In this document: piece by piece, positions 17,796 through 25,451 of the stretch
How the letters are laid out: each line of letters starts with the position of its first letter
Position numbering within the stretch: position 1 is the stretch's first letter
NCBI GenBank assembly: GCA_963844205.1
Contig: CAWJNK010000012.1
Span: 434,001 to 498,000 of the forward strand
DNA length: 64,000 bases
Direction: 5' to 3'
Source of the DNA: DASSUW01 sp963844205
GTDB taxonomy: Bacteria; Actinomycetota; Thermoleophilia; Solirubrobacterales; Solirubrobacteraceae
The notes under the pieces: generated by a model
What the model saw: only the letters and a program-made list of their open reading frames with translations
Database searches by the model: none
What the model was told of the DNA's origin: nothing
Made by a program: the position numbers and the translations under genes

Positions 17796-18865
17796 GCGAC
17801 GCGTTCTGGCGCGACAAGACGGTCCTCGTGACCGGGCACACCGGTTTCAAAGGCAGCTGGCTCTCACTGTGGCTGAGCCACCTGGACGCGCGCGTCGTCG
17901 GTTACGGCCTCGCGCCGGCGTCGTCCAAGAACAACTTCGTGGTCTCGCGCGTCGCCGAGCGGATCGCTTCGATCGAAGCCGACGTCTGCGACCTGAACCG
18001 CCTGAAGGAGACCCTCGCCGAGCACCGGCCCGAGATCGTGTTCCACCTTGCGGCCCAATCGCTCGTGAGGCCGTCCTATGCGGATCCGATCGAGACGTTC
18101 CGGACCAACGTCCTCGGCACGGCGAACGTCCTCGAGGCGATTCGCCACCATCCGACCGCCAAGGCCGTCGTCATCGTCACGAGCGACAAGTGCTACGAGA
18201 ACCGGGAGTGGCACTGGGGATACCGCGAGAACGAGCCGCTGGGGGGGCGCGATCCCTATAGCGGCAGCAAGGGGTGCGCGGAGCTGGTCACGGCGTCGTA
18301 CCGATCGTCCTACTTCCATCCGGACGACCACGGACGGCATGGCGTCGCTGTCGCCACCGCCCGCGCCGGGAACGTCATCGGCGGTGGAGACTGGGCAACC
18401 GACCGCTTGGTACCGGACGTTCTCGACGCGCACGACCGCTCGGAGGAACTGGTCATCAGGAATCCGACTGCCGTCCGGCCATGGCAGCTCGTGCTCGAGC
18501 CGCTCGACGGATACATGGCCCTCGCCGAGCGCCTCTACAGCGACGGGCCGGGGTTCTCCGAAGCTTGGAACTTCGGACCCCGCGACGGCGACGTGCTCTC
18601 CGTCGAGGCCCTTGTGAAGAGGCTGGGGACCCACTTGCAGGGCGGCATCCGGTATCGCGTGGTCCCGGACCCGGCCCTGCACGAGGCGACGCAGCTCAGG
18701 CTGGATTGCTCGAAGGCGTCGGCAAAGCTCGGCTGGCGGCCGCGGACCTCCGTCGACGACGCGCTGAGACTCATCGCCGAGTGGCAGAATCGGCTGCTCT
18801 CCGACGAGGACATGCAAGCGGTGTCGCTGGGCCAGATCCAGGCATTCCGGGCACTCGAACGATGA
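17792..18865 (+). CDS. rfbG: CDP-glucose 4,6-dehydratase
   Basis: A 357-residue SDR enzyme that converts CDP-glucose to CDP-4-keto-6-deoxyglucose. The NAD motif is GHTGFKGSW near residue 15. The stretch VTSDKCYENREWHWGYRE and the catalytic Y-x3-K in DPYSGSKGCAEL are characteristic of RfbG. The GTG start sits in a GTGA overlap with rfbF, and the stop overlaps the methyltransferase ATG (ATGA). Length is normal. It feeds the C-methyltransferase immediately downstream. Confidence 0.95.
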   Translation: MSDAFWRDKTVLVTGHTGFKGSWLSLWLSHLDARVVGYGLAPASSKNNFVVSRVAERIASIEADVCDLNRLKETLAEHRPEIVFHLAAQSLVRPSYADPIETFRTNVLGTANVLEAIRHHPTAKAVVIVTSDKCYENREWHWGYRENEPLGGRDPYSGSKGCAELVTASYRSSYFHPDDHGRHGVAVATARAGNVIGGGDWATDRLVPDVLDAHDRSEELVIRNPTAVRPWQLVLEPLDGYMALAERLYSDGPGFSEAWNFGPRDGDVLSVEALVKRLGTHLQGGIRYRVVPDPALHEATQLRLDCSKASAKLGWRPRTSVDDALRLIAEWQNRLLSDEDMQAVSLGQIQAFRALER

Positions 18866-20067
18866 ATATGGACAACGAGATCACAAGATGCGAAGTGTGC
18901 GGGACGCGCGAGCTGTCCCCAGTGCTGGACCTCGGCAAGCACCCGTTGTGCGACGACCTGATTCCCGTCGGAAGCTCTCAACAGTGCGACGTGTTCCCGA
19001 TCGACATCCTCTACTGCCAACAGTGCCGCACCGCGCACCAGCGGTACCAGGTTCCGAAGGTCACGCTGTTCCCCCAGACCTACCACTACCGGTCCCGCTT
19101 CACCGCTGACGTTCTCTCGGGACTGGATGATCTCGTGGCGTCGGTGGAGGCCAGGCTCGGCTCGCTGGCCGGCCGCACCATCCTGGATGTGGGGTGCAAC
19201 GACGGGAGCCTGCTCGACAAGTTCGCCGCGAAGGGCGCGAGCACCGTCGGCGTGGAGCCCACGGGAGCGTATGAGGACGCGCTCGGGCGGGGCCATGCGA
19301 TCTTCAACGACTTCTTCTCCGAGGACTCCGCAAGAAGGATCCGGGTACAGCATCCTCGCGTCGACGTCATCACGTTCACCAACGTGTTCGCGCACATCGA
19401 GGATCTGCCGGCGCTGCTGCGCGCGCTCGAGGAGTTGATGAGCGAGGACACGCTGCTGGTGGTGGAGAACCACTACCTCGGCTCGGTACTGGCGACGAAT
19501 CAGTTCGACACCTTCTACCACGAGCATCCGCGCACCTACAGCCTGACCTCCTTCGTGCACATCGCCGGCAGCCTCGGCAGGGCGGTCGCCGCGGTCGAGT
19601 TCCCGAGCCGCTATGGCGGGAACATCCGCGTCACCATCGGCAAGGACGGCAACCCGTCAGCGGCATTGGATGAGACCCTGCAGCGCGAGACCGGATTCTT
19701 CGACGAGTTCACCGCCATGCGCTCGTTCGTCGCGAGCTGGGCCCCGCAGAAGAGGGCGGAGATCCTGGAGCTGGCGCGGGAGCGCGGGCCGCTGGTGGCG
19801 AAGGCATTCCCTGGACGCGCGGCGATCTTGGTTGCGCTGCTCGAGCTGTCCGAAGCGGAGATCGAGTGCGTCTACGAGAAGCCGGGCTCGCTCAAGGTCG
19901 GCCATTACGTACCCGGCACCCGCATCCCGATCCGTTCGGACGAGGAGCTGTTCGGCCGCTTCTCCGAGATCGACACGATCGTGAACCTGGCCTGGCACAT
20001 TCCGGCCGAGATCGAGTCCTACCTCAGGAATGCCGGCTACCAGGGCCGGATCGTCCAGATTGTCTGA
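18862..20067 (+). CDS. NDP-hexose C-methyltransferase (Methyltransf_13/14 type)
   Basis: A 401-residue protein. An N-terminal zinc-binding segment has Cys pairs CEVCG (near 8) and YCQQC (near 54). A SAM-binding core carries ILDVGCNDGSLLDKF near 109. A C-terminal Methyltransf_14 domain (about 280-400) ends in the NLAWHIPAEI region. This three-part layout defines sugar C-methyltransferases such as TylC3/NovU-type enzymes, which methylate carbon next to a keto group. With RfbF/RfbG it would give a CDP-3-C-methyl-4-keto-6-deoxyhexose; the position of methylation is inferred. Starts and stops overlap neighbours. Confidence 0.9.
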   Translation: MNMDNEITRCEVCGTRELSPVLDLGKHPLCDDLIPVGSSQQCDVFPIDILYCQQCRTAHQRYQVPKVTLFPQTYHYRSRFTADVLSGLDDLVASVEARLGSLAGRTILDVGCNDGSLLDKFAAKGASTVGVEPTGAYEDALGRGHAIFNDFFSEDSARRIRVQHPRVDVITFTNVFAHIEDLPALLRALEELMSEDTLLVVENHYLGSVLATNQFDTFYHEHPRTYSLTSFVHIAGSLGRAVAAVEFPSRYGGNIRVTIGKDGNPSAALDETLQRETGFFDEFTAMRSFVASWAPQKRAEILELARERGPLVAKAFPGRAAILVALLELSEAEIECVYEKPGSLKVGHYVPGTRIPIRSDEELFGRFSEIDTIVNLAWHIPAEIESYLRNAGYQGRIVQIV

Positions 20068-21184
20068 AGGGGTCGACCGCTGGCTCGTCGTCGGCAGCCG
20101 CCGCTGGGCGAAAATCATGGCCACCGAGCTGTGCGCCCTTCTGGCCCCCGGTCGTTCGATCCAGCTTCAGGGGAGCCGGGGCGATGCCGGGCTCTTGGAG
20201 TGGTGGAACGCGAGCCCCCACAAGCAGCGCATCGAGCTCGTCGAGCAACCGGTTCCGTGCGAAGCGTCGGCGACGGGTGTCGCCCTCGTCGTCAATTCCG
20301 CTCACGAGCATCGATCCTCGGTCGAGAGCGTCCTCGACGCCGGCTATCACGCGGTCTGCGAGAAGCCGCTGACGTTCTCGCGGCACGACAGCCTCGAGCT
20401 GCTGGCTCGCGCGGACGGCCTCGGGCGCAAGCTCTTCTGCGCGAACACGTACCTGTTCGCGGACTATCTGCAGGTCCTGAGGCGGGACTGGCTGCAGGGC
20501 AGGTCGTTCTCGGTGCTCGAGCTCACCTGGGCCGATGCGAGCCGCGAGACCCGGCACGGCGAGGCGAAGAGCTACGACTCCGGCGTGCCGGTGATCCATG
20601 ACGTCCTGCCCCACGTGGCGAGCATCGTCATCGCCACCCACGGGCCGTTGCCCTTCGATCGGTCGAGCATCGACGTCGCGCAGGGCGGAAGTGCGGTGAC
20701 GGCGGAGTTCGGCGGCGGTGACCTGACGGTTCGCGCGAGCCTGGCGAGGAATGCACCGCGCCGGGTCCGCCTGCTGCGCTTCTCCGGCCCGGCGGGCCAG
20801 GTGACGCTCGACTTCGCCGTCGAGCCCGGTGTGGTCAGCCTCGACGAGGAGAACGGCGTGTGCGTGGATCCCGGCTGGGATGCGAAACGCAAGCCCATCG
20901 CGCAGATGCTGGAGAGCGTGATCGCATATTTCGAGGGTGGCGTCCTCGACGATCGGCTCGGCGCCGATGCCGCGCTGCTCGGCAACGATCTGATCGATGG
21001 CGTGGCCGGGAGCTATGTGCAGCAGCAGATAGGCTTCTTGGCTGCCAGCTCGCGCGGCGACGACTTTGCGTATGCAGCGAAGGAGGCGGATGCCATCCGG
21101 CGGCGCGCGTTGCCGCAGCTCCCGCAAGCATCGCCGCTGCGGCGGCTCGCCGGCGTTCAATCAACGGTCAGGGCACTTTCGTGA
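20060..21184 (+). CDS. Gfo/Idh/MocA-like oxidoreductase (putative 4-ketoreductase)
   Basis: A 374-residue protein with a weakened Rossmann start (WLVVGSRRWAKIMATEL) and the family signature GYHAVCEKPLTFSRHD near residue 95. The loop VNSAHEHR supplies the usual dinucleotide-domain edge. Its glycine motif differs from the canonical GxGxxG, so cofactor binding should be confirmed. Location between two C-methyltransferase genes suggests it reduces the 4-keto group of the C-methylated CDP sugar, which is inference. TTG at 20,060 is used (8-base overlap); ATG at 20,030 would overlap 38 bases. Confidence 0.75.
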   Translation: MSEGVDRWLVVGSRRWAKIMATELCALLAPGRSIQLQGSRGDAGLLEWWNASPHKQRIELVEQPVPCEASATGVALVVNSAHEHRSSVESVLDAGYHAVCEKPLTFSRHDSLELLARADGLGRKLFCANTYLFADYLQVLRRDWLQGRSFSVLELTWADASRETRHGEAKSYDSGVPVIHDVLPHVASIVIATHGPLPFDRSSIDVAQGGSAVTAEFGGGDLTVRASLARNAPRRVRLLRFSGPAGQVTLDFAVEPGVVSLDEENGVCVDPGWDAKRKPIAQMLESVIAYFEGGVLDDRLGADAALLGNDLIDGVAGSYVQQQIGFLAASSRGDDFAYAAKEADAIRRRALPQLPQASPLRRLAGVQSTVRALS

Positions 21185-22434
21185 AATACACCGTCACCAA
21201 ACGGTCGAGCTGCCGTCTGTGCGGCAGTTCCGATTTGACTCAGATCCTTCACTTCGACGCCATCCCGTTCTTCGACGAGGTCGTGACACCGCAGTCGAAG
21301 GGGAGCGAGTTCTCGTACCCGATGGACCTGTACTTCTGCAGCGACTGCACCAGCGTCCAGTCACAGCATGATGTGAATCTCATTGAGTACTACCACAGCT
21401 ACGAGTACGTGGCGTCCCACTCGCCGTTCATCCGCGCGTACATGCAGGCGCTGGTCGAGCATTGCCGGCGCCGCTTCGGCGTGCGGGCGGGCGACAAGGT
21501 CATCGAGGTCGGGGCCGCCGACGGCTACCTGCTGTCGCTGTTCAAGGACGGAGGCGCGAGCACGCTGGGATTCGAGGCGGCCGAGAACCTCTGTCAGATC
21601 GCGGAGAAGAACGGGATCCCGGTCGTCAACGCGCTGTTCACGATGGATTCGCTCAGCCTGGTGCCGGCCGATTTCAAGAAGAGCCAGCTCCTGGTGCTCC
21701 TGCACACGTTCGATCACCTGTTCGACCCGGCGCCCTTCCTGGACGTGGTGCGGGAGGTTCTCGATCCCGAGCGGGGCGTCTTCCTGCTGGAGGTCCACGA
21801 TCTCCAGGACATCTACGCCAAGCGCGAGACCGCGCTGTTCGGGCACGAGCATGCCACCTACCTCCACTACGGCTCGATGAAGCGGTTCCTGGGGCGCCAC
21901 GGCTTCCGGCTGGTCGACTTCAACTTCCTTCCGAAGGCGATGTGCCGCGGCAGCTCGATGCTGGTGGCCGCGACGCCCGAGGACAGCGAGGTCGAGGAAG
22001 CGCCCGATCTCGCGTCCTTCGAAGATCCGCGCCTCGACGAGCTGCGAACCTTCGAGGACTTCGGAGCATCCGTGGCGAGGTCATTCGGGAACCTGCGCGA
22101 GCACATCGAGGCCGGAAGGGCCAGCGGCCGCCGGTTCGCGGGCTACGGCGGATGGGGCCGCGGCGTGACGACCCTCGCGATGGCCGGCTTGTCCGCCGAG
22201 CACCTGGAGTTCGTGGTCGACGGGAACCCCAATCTGCGCGGATGCTTCACGCCGGTGACCGGGTTCCGCATCGAAGACCCCGGAGCCGTCTCCCGGGAAG
22301 CCGTGGATGAGGTCATCGTGTTCAACTACGGCTACATCGAGGAGATCAGAGAGACCCTGGCCGGGTTCGTCGCCGACGGCGGCAAGGTCGTCTCGGTGAT
22401 CGACCTGCTCACCGACTCGGTCGTCTCCAACTAG
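21181..22434 (+). CDS. Second C-methyltransferase-like protein (Methyltransf_13/14 type)
   Basis: A 417-residue GTG-start protein with N-terminal zinc pairs CRLCG and FCSDC and a SAM core VIEVGAADGYLLSLF near 109. The C-terminal Methyltransf_14 domain has FAGYGGWGRGVTTLAM and DEVIVFNYGYIEEI. It shares the three-domain layout of the 18,862 protein but little sequence, so it probably acts on another substrate or position. The GTGA overlap with the preceding gene places it firmly in the CDP-sugar operon. An alternative is a related acyl- or amino-sugar modification. Confidence 0.85.
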   Translation: MKYTVTKRSSCRLCGSSDLTQILHFDAIPFFDEVVTPQSKGSEFSYPMDLYFCSDCTSVQSQHDVNLIEYYHSYEYVASHSPFIRAYMQALVEHCRRRFGVRAGDKVIEVGAADGYLLSLFKDGGASTLGFEAAENLCQIAEKNGIPVVNALFTMDSLSLVPADFKKSQLLVLLHTFDHLFDPAPFLDVVREVLDPERGVFLLEVHDLQDIYAKRETALFGHEHATYLHYGSMKRFLGRHGFRLVDFNFLPKAMCRGSSMLVAATPEDSEVEEAPDLASFEDPRLDELRTFEDFGASVARSFGNLREHIEAGRASGRRFAGYGGWGRGVTTLAMAGLSAEHLEFVVDGNPNLRGCFTPVTGFRIEDPGAVSREAVDEVIVFNYGYIEEIRETLAGFVADGGKVVSVIDLLTDSVVSN

Positions 22435-22443
22435 CGACTCGCC

Positions 22444-23454
22444 ATGTCGCCGGCTCCGGCCATCAGCTTCCTCTTGTGCACGCGGAATCGCTCGGAGACC
22501 GCACGGCGGTGCGTGCTGCACCTGCTCGGCTCGTCCCGCTCGGACATCGAGGTGATCGTGCGTGACAACTGCTCGAGCGACGACACCGTGGAATCGCTCC
22601 GGACGATCGAGGACGACCGCCTGAAGATCCACGTCGCGCCTGAGAACCAAGGCACGATCAACTTCTTCGAGATATCCAAGCTCGCCGGCGGCGACATCGT
22701 CACCTGGTTGTCCGACGAGGACGACTTCGACTTCGCGGAGCTCGACTACATCCTGTCCCGCTTCACCGAGCACCCGGAGTGCAACGTGATGTTCGCCAGC
22801 ATCGCCGTCGGCACGACCGGGCATGTCACCTTCGCCGACGAGGTCATCACGGATCCCGTACGGTCGCTGGTGAAGGCGTTGTCATTCTCGGGCTGCGCGG
22901 GCCTGTTCGTGCGGCGGTCGGCGCTGGCCGCCGCCAACACGCTGACGGTGCGCGATCAGGATGACGCGTACTCACTGTGGAACTACTACCCGGTCGGATT
23001 CTTCGCGAGCCGGTGCACCACCCAGTCCTTGATGACGACTTCGAGGATCGTGGTGAGTCAGTCGCGTCATGCCCGGACCACGAACAACTGGAGCATCACG
23101 ACCCCTGCCGGCGGAACGCGCCCGCCCCACTATTACCCGGAAAGCTATAGCGAACGGCTGGCGAGCAATCTCGTGAATGCCTCCTTCAAGTCCCTGCCCG
23201 CGCGAACGCGTTTGGCGCTGACCCGGGACCTGATCCGGCAGTTCAGGGCGCAATCGGCGATCCATTCGGATCCGGCCTTCCACGAGCTGTTGCGCGAGAA
23301 CTATCCCGCGGACACCGTCCAGCGCTACGTGGATCACGTCCGGGATCTGCGGCTCGACCGTCCCTGGGGAAGGTTCCTCTGGTCGTCCGCCAGAATGCTC
23401 GCTCTCCCCGTGCAGTACGTCCAGACACTCAGACATTGGCGCAGGCTCCAGTGA
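22444..23454 (+). CDS. GT2 family glycosyltransferase
   Basis: A 336-residue protein with the N-terminal GT-A core: ISFLLCTRNRSETARRC, VIVRDNCSSDDTVESL near residue 38 and WLSDEDDFDFAELDY, whose Asp cluster takes the DxD place. The C-terminal half is poorly conserved and rich in basic residues, ending in a helical segment that may touch the membrane. It follows the methyltransferase stop after 9 bases and overlaps the next GT start by GTGA. It probably adds the branched deoxyhexose or a neighbour; specificity unknown. Confidence 0.85.
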   Translation: MSPAPAISFLLCTRNRSETARRCVLHLLGSSRSDIEVIVRDNCSSDDTVESLRTIEDDRLKIHVAPENQGTINFFEISKLAGGDIVTWLSDEDDFDFAELDYILSRFTEHPECNVMFASIAVGTTGHVTFADEVITDPVRSLVKALSFSGCAGLFVRRSALAAANTLTVRDQDDAYSLWNYYPVGFFASRCTTQSLMTTSRIVVSQSRHARTTNNWSITTPAGGTRPPHYYPESYSERLASNLVNASFKSLPARTRLALTRDLIRQFRAQSAIHSDPAFHELLRENYPADTVQRYVDHVRDLRLDRPWGRFLWSSARMLALPVQYVQTLRHWRRLQ

Positions 23455-24626
23455 GATTCTCGATCGTCTTCCCCACGCAGGACAGGGCCAAGCTGCTCTC
23501 CGTGGCCGTCAAGCATGCGATGCAGCTCGACCACCCCGACTTCGAGGTGATCGTCTCGGACAACTCGACGACCGCCGAAAAGCGGCAGGCGAATCTGGAC
23601 GCGCTGCGCGACTCCGTCGACGCGCCGAACTTCAGGATCGTCTATCCGCCGCGCCTGCTGTCTCCTCCGGAGCACTTCGAGTTCGCCCTGGAGTACGCGA
23701 GCGGCGACTACGTGTCCTACCTCACCGACAAGATGGTGATCTTCCCGCACGCGTTGTCCGACGCCGAAGCGGTGATCGGGGAATCGGGGGCGGACATCGT
23801 GAACTGGGCCTGCGCGTTGTACTACCTCGAGGATCCGGAGTCGCCCCAGGGCTCCGGCAACCTGGTGGAGGAGTTCGAGTTCCTGAACGGACAGCCCGAG
23901 GAGTACGACCCGATTGCCGCCCTGCGAGTGAAGGCCGAATGTGCCGTTCCCCGCCAGGGGCAGGGCACTGCGGATTACGTGCTCGGGAAGATCGTGTTCG
24001 GCTGCTACAGCAGGGAGCTCATCGACCGGATTCGCTCCAAGTCAGGCACGGTCTTCGGCGGCGCGACACATGACTACAGCGCGATGATCCAGGCGCTGTC
24101 ACTGGCGCGCAGGTGCGTGATGCTGAATGCCTACGAGGGCATCTTCTTCTCGCTTCCGCGCGACCAGTCGCTCGGCTCGGCCACGGCCACGGAACCGCAG
24201 CGGGCGCTGGAGTACTACCGGACGTTCACGGGCGCTGATTCGATCCTTTCCTCGCTGCTCGTGCCGAACGTCTATGCGTCGTCGCACAACATGGTCGCGC
24301 ACGACTACAAGAAGTTTCTGCCCATGTACGGCAACGTGCATCTCTTCAGCGAGCGGAACTGGGTCCGAGCCATCTGCGCCGATGTGCTGTCCGAATCGAA
24401 CGTGTGGCTGAATCCGGCGGAAAAGGACGCCCAGGTCCGCCTCTTGCGGAGTCATGTCGGCCGTTCTCACCTTGCCCGAATGAAGCTGGGGCGACTGGTC
24501 GGGGCGTTGCGATCAAGGATCGTTCGGCATCCGCCTGCGACGCCGACGTACCAGGAGTTCGCCGCCACGTCCCTCGATCAGGCGATGGAGCATGTCGTGA
24601 GGGCCGACGGCTACTTGCGTGCGTGA
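23451..24626 (+). CDS. GT2-like glycosyltransferase
   Basis: A 391-residue protein starting with RFSIVFPTQDRAKLL and VIVSDNSTTAEKRQ, then SYLTDKMVIFPHALS in the position of the donor-binding acidic motif. The canonical DxD appears to be replaced by TDK, so metal dependence is uncertain. The rest of the protein (about 130-390) has no motif I recognise. GTG at 23,451 is fixed by the GTGA overlap; TTG at 23,436 is possible. Its 3' end overlaps the convergent methyltransferase by 16 bases and closes the plus-strand operon. Confidence 0.8.
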   Translation: MRFSIVFPTQDRAKLLSVAVKHAMQLDHPDFEVIVSDNSTTAEKRQANLDALRDSVDAPNFRIVYPPRLLSPPEHFEFALEYASGDYVSYLTDKMVIFPHALSDAEAVIGESGADIVNWACALYYLEDPESPQGSGNLVEEFEFLNGQPEEYDPIAALRVKAECAVPRQGQGTADYVLGKIVFGCYSRELIDRIRSKSGTVFGGATHDYSAMIQALSLARRCVMLNAYEGIFFSLPRDQSLGSATATEPQRALEYYRTFTGADSILSSLLVPNVYASSHNMVAHDYKKFLPMYGNVHLFSERNWVRAICADVLSESNVWLNPAEKDAQVRLLRSHVGRSHLARMKLGRLVGALRSRIVRHPPATPTYQEFAATSLDQAMEHVVRADGYLRA

Positions 24627-25405
24627 ATGTAGAGGTCGAGCCCCGCGATGCGGCCGATCGTGGTCAGCGCCTGCTCGCGGCTCAGGCCGACGGTCCGGCC
24701 GCGGAAGGACATGAGGGTCAGCGCATCGGAGTTGTGGCGCTCGACGCGGACGTCCGCGAACGCCGCGAATAGCTCCTCGCGGACCTGGCGCACCGTCACG
24801 AAGACGGTCTCTGGGGCTGCGTCGCCGGCGACGTTGTAGTCGTACGCCACCTCGCCCCGGAGCGCGCGCGCCCGCCGCAGGAGCAGGCGCATCGAGTGGC
24901 GGTTGTAGAGCATCACCATCGCCGTCCCGCCCGGGCGCAGTACGCGATGCACCTCGGCCAGCGCCCGCGGCAGGTTGCCGGTGTGGTGCAGGCAGCCAAT
25001 GCTGACGACGTGCTCGAACGCCTCGTCGGGATGCGGGATGTCGAGCGCCGAGCCCTGGACGACGCGCTCCTCGGCCCGCGCCACCCCGAGCCTGCGGAGC
25101 CGCTCGCGGACGATCTCGACGGGGCCACGGGCGATGTCCACCCCGTGGTACTCGAAGCCGGCCTCGGCCAGCCGCTGGGAGACCGTGCCGTATCCGAGGC
25201 CGACCTCCAGCAGCGGCTCCGCGGCGCGCCGCGAAGCTCGCAGCTGCGCCGGCAGGTACGGGTAGAGCTCCAGGTACGCCTCGTCGAAGCGGCGCAGACT
25301 CTCGGGCGAATGGTCGGTGACGCCGACCGACCGCGCTAGCGGGGTGCCGCACAGCTCGTCCCAGAAGGCGGCGTTGCGCTCGTCGATCGTCTGCTGAGTG
25401 CTCAT
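24611..25405 (-). CDS. Class I SAM-dependent methyltransferase
   Basis: A 264-residue Methyltransf_11 enzyme with LLEVGLGYGTVSQRLAEAG as motif I near residue 68, GVDIARGPVEI, and SIGCLHHTGNLPRAL. It resembles the 8,423 and 10,001 enzymes in layout (N-terminal 'FWDELCGTP' block). ATG at 25,405 is selected; the longer open frame upstream is only a shadow of the divergent oxidoreductase. It has a TAGCCT box 10 bases upstream. Substrate unknown. Confidence 0.87.
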   Translation of the reverse strand: MSTQQTIDERNAAFWDELCGTPLARSVGVTDHSPESLRRFDEAYLELYPYLPAQLRASRRAAEPLLEVGLGYGTVSQRLAEAGFEYHGVDIARGPVEIVRERLRRLGVARAEERVVQGSALDIPHPDEAFEHVVSIGCLHHTGNLPRALAEVHRVLRPGGTAMVMLYNRHSMRLLLRRARALRGEVAYDYNVAGDAAPETVFVTVRQVREELFAAFADVRVERHNSDALTLMSFRGRTVGLSREQALTTIGRIAGLDLYIHARK

Positions 25406-25415
25406 CGGGCGCCCA

Positions 25416-25421
25416 AGGCTA
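25416..25421 (-). promoter_or_regulatory. TAGCCT -10-like box (minus strand)
   Basis: TAGCCT on the minus strand ends 10 bases before the ATG at 25,405. It faces an identical hexamer serving the divergent gene, within a 46-base gap. Confidence 0.4.
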
Positions 25422-25438
25422 GCCAAGGGGGCCTGAGC

Positions 25439-25444
25439 TAGCCT
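25439..25444 (+). promoter_or_regulatory. TAGCCT -10-like box (plus strand)
   Basis: TAGCCT lies 7 bases before the ATG at 25,452, consistent with a leaderless transcript. Confidence 0.42.
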
Positions 25445-25451
25445 CTGACCG

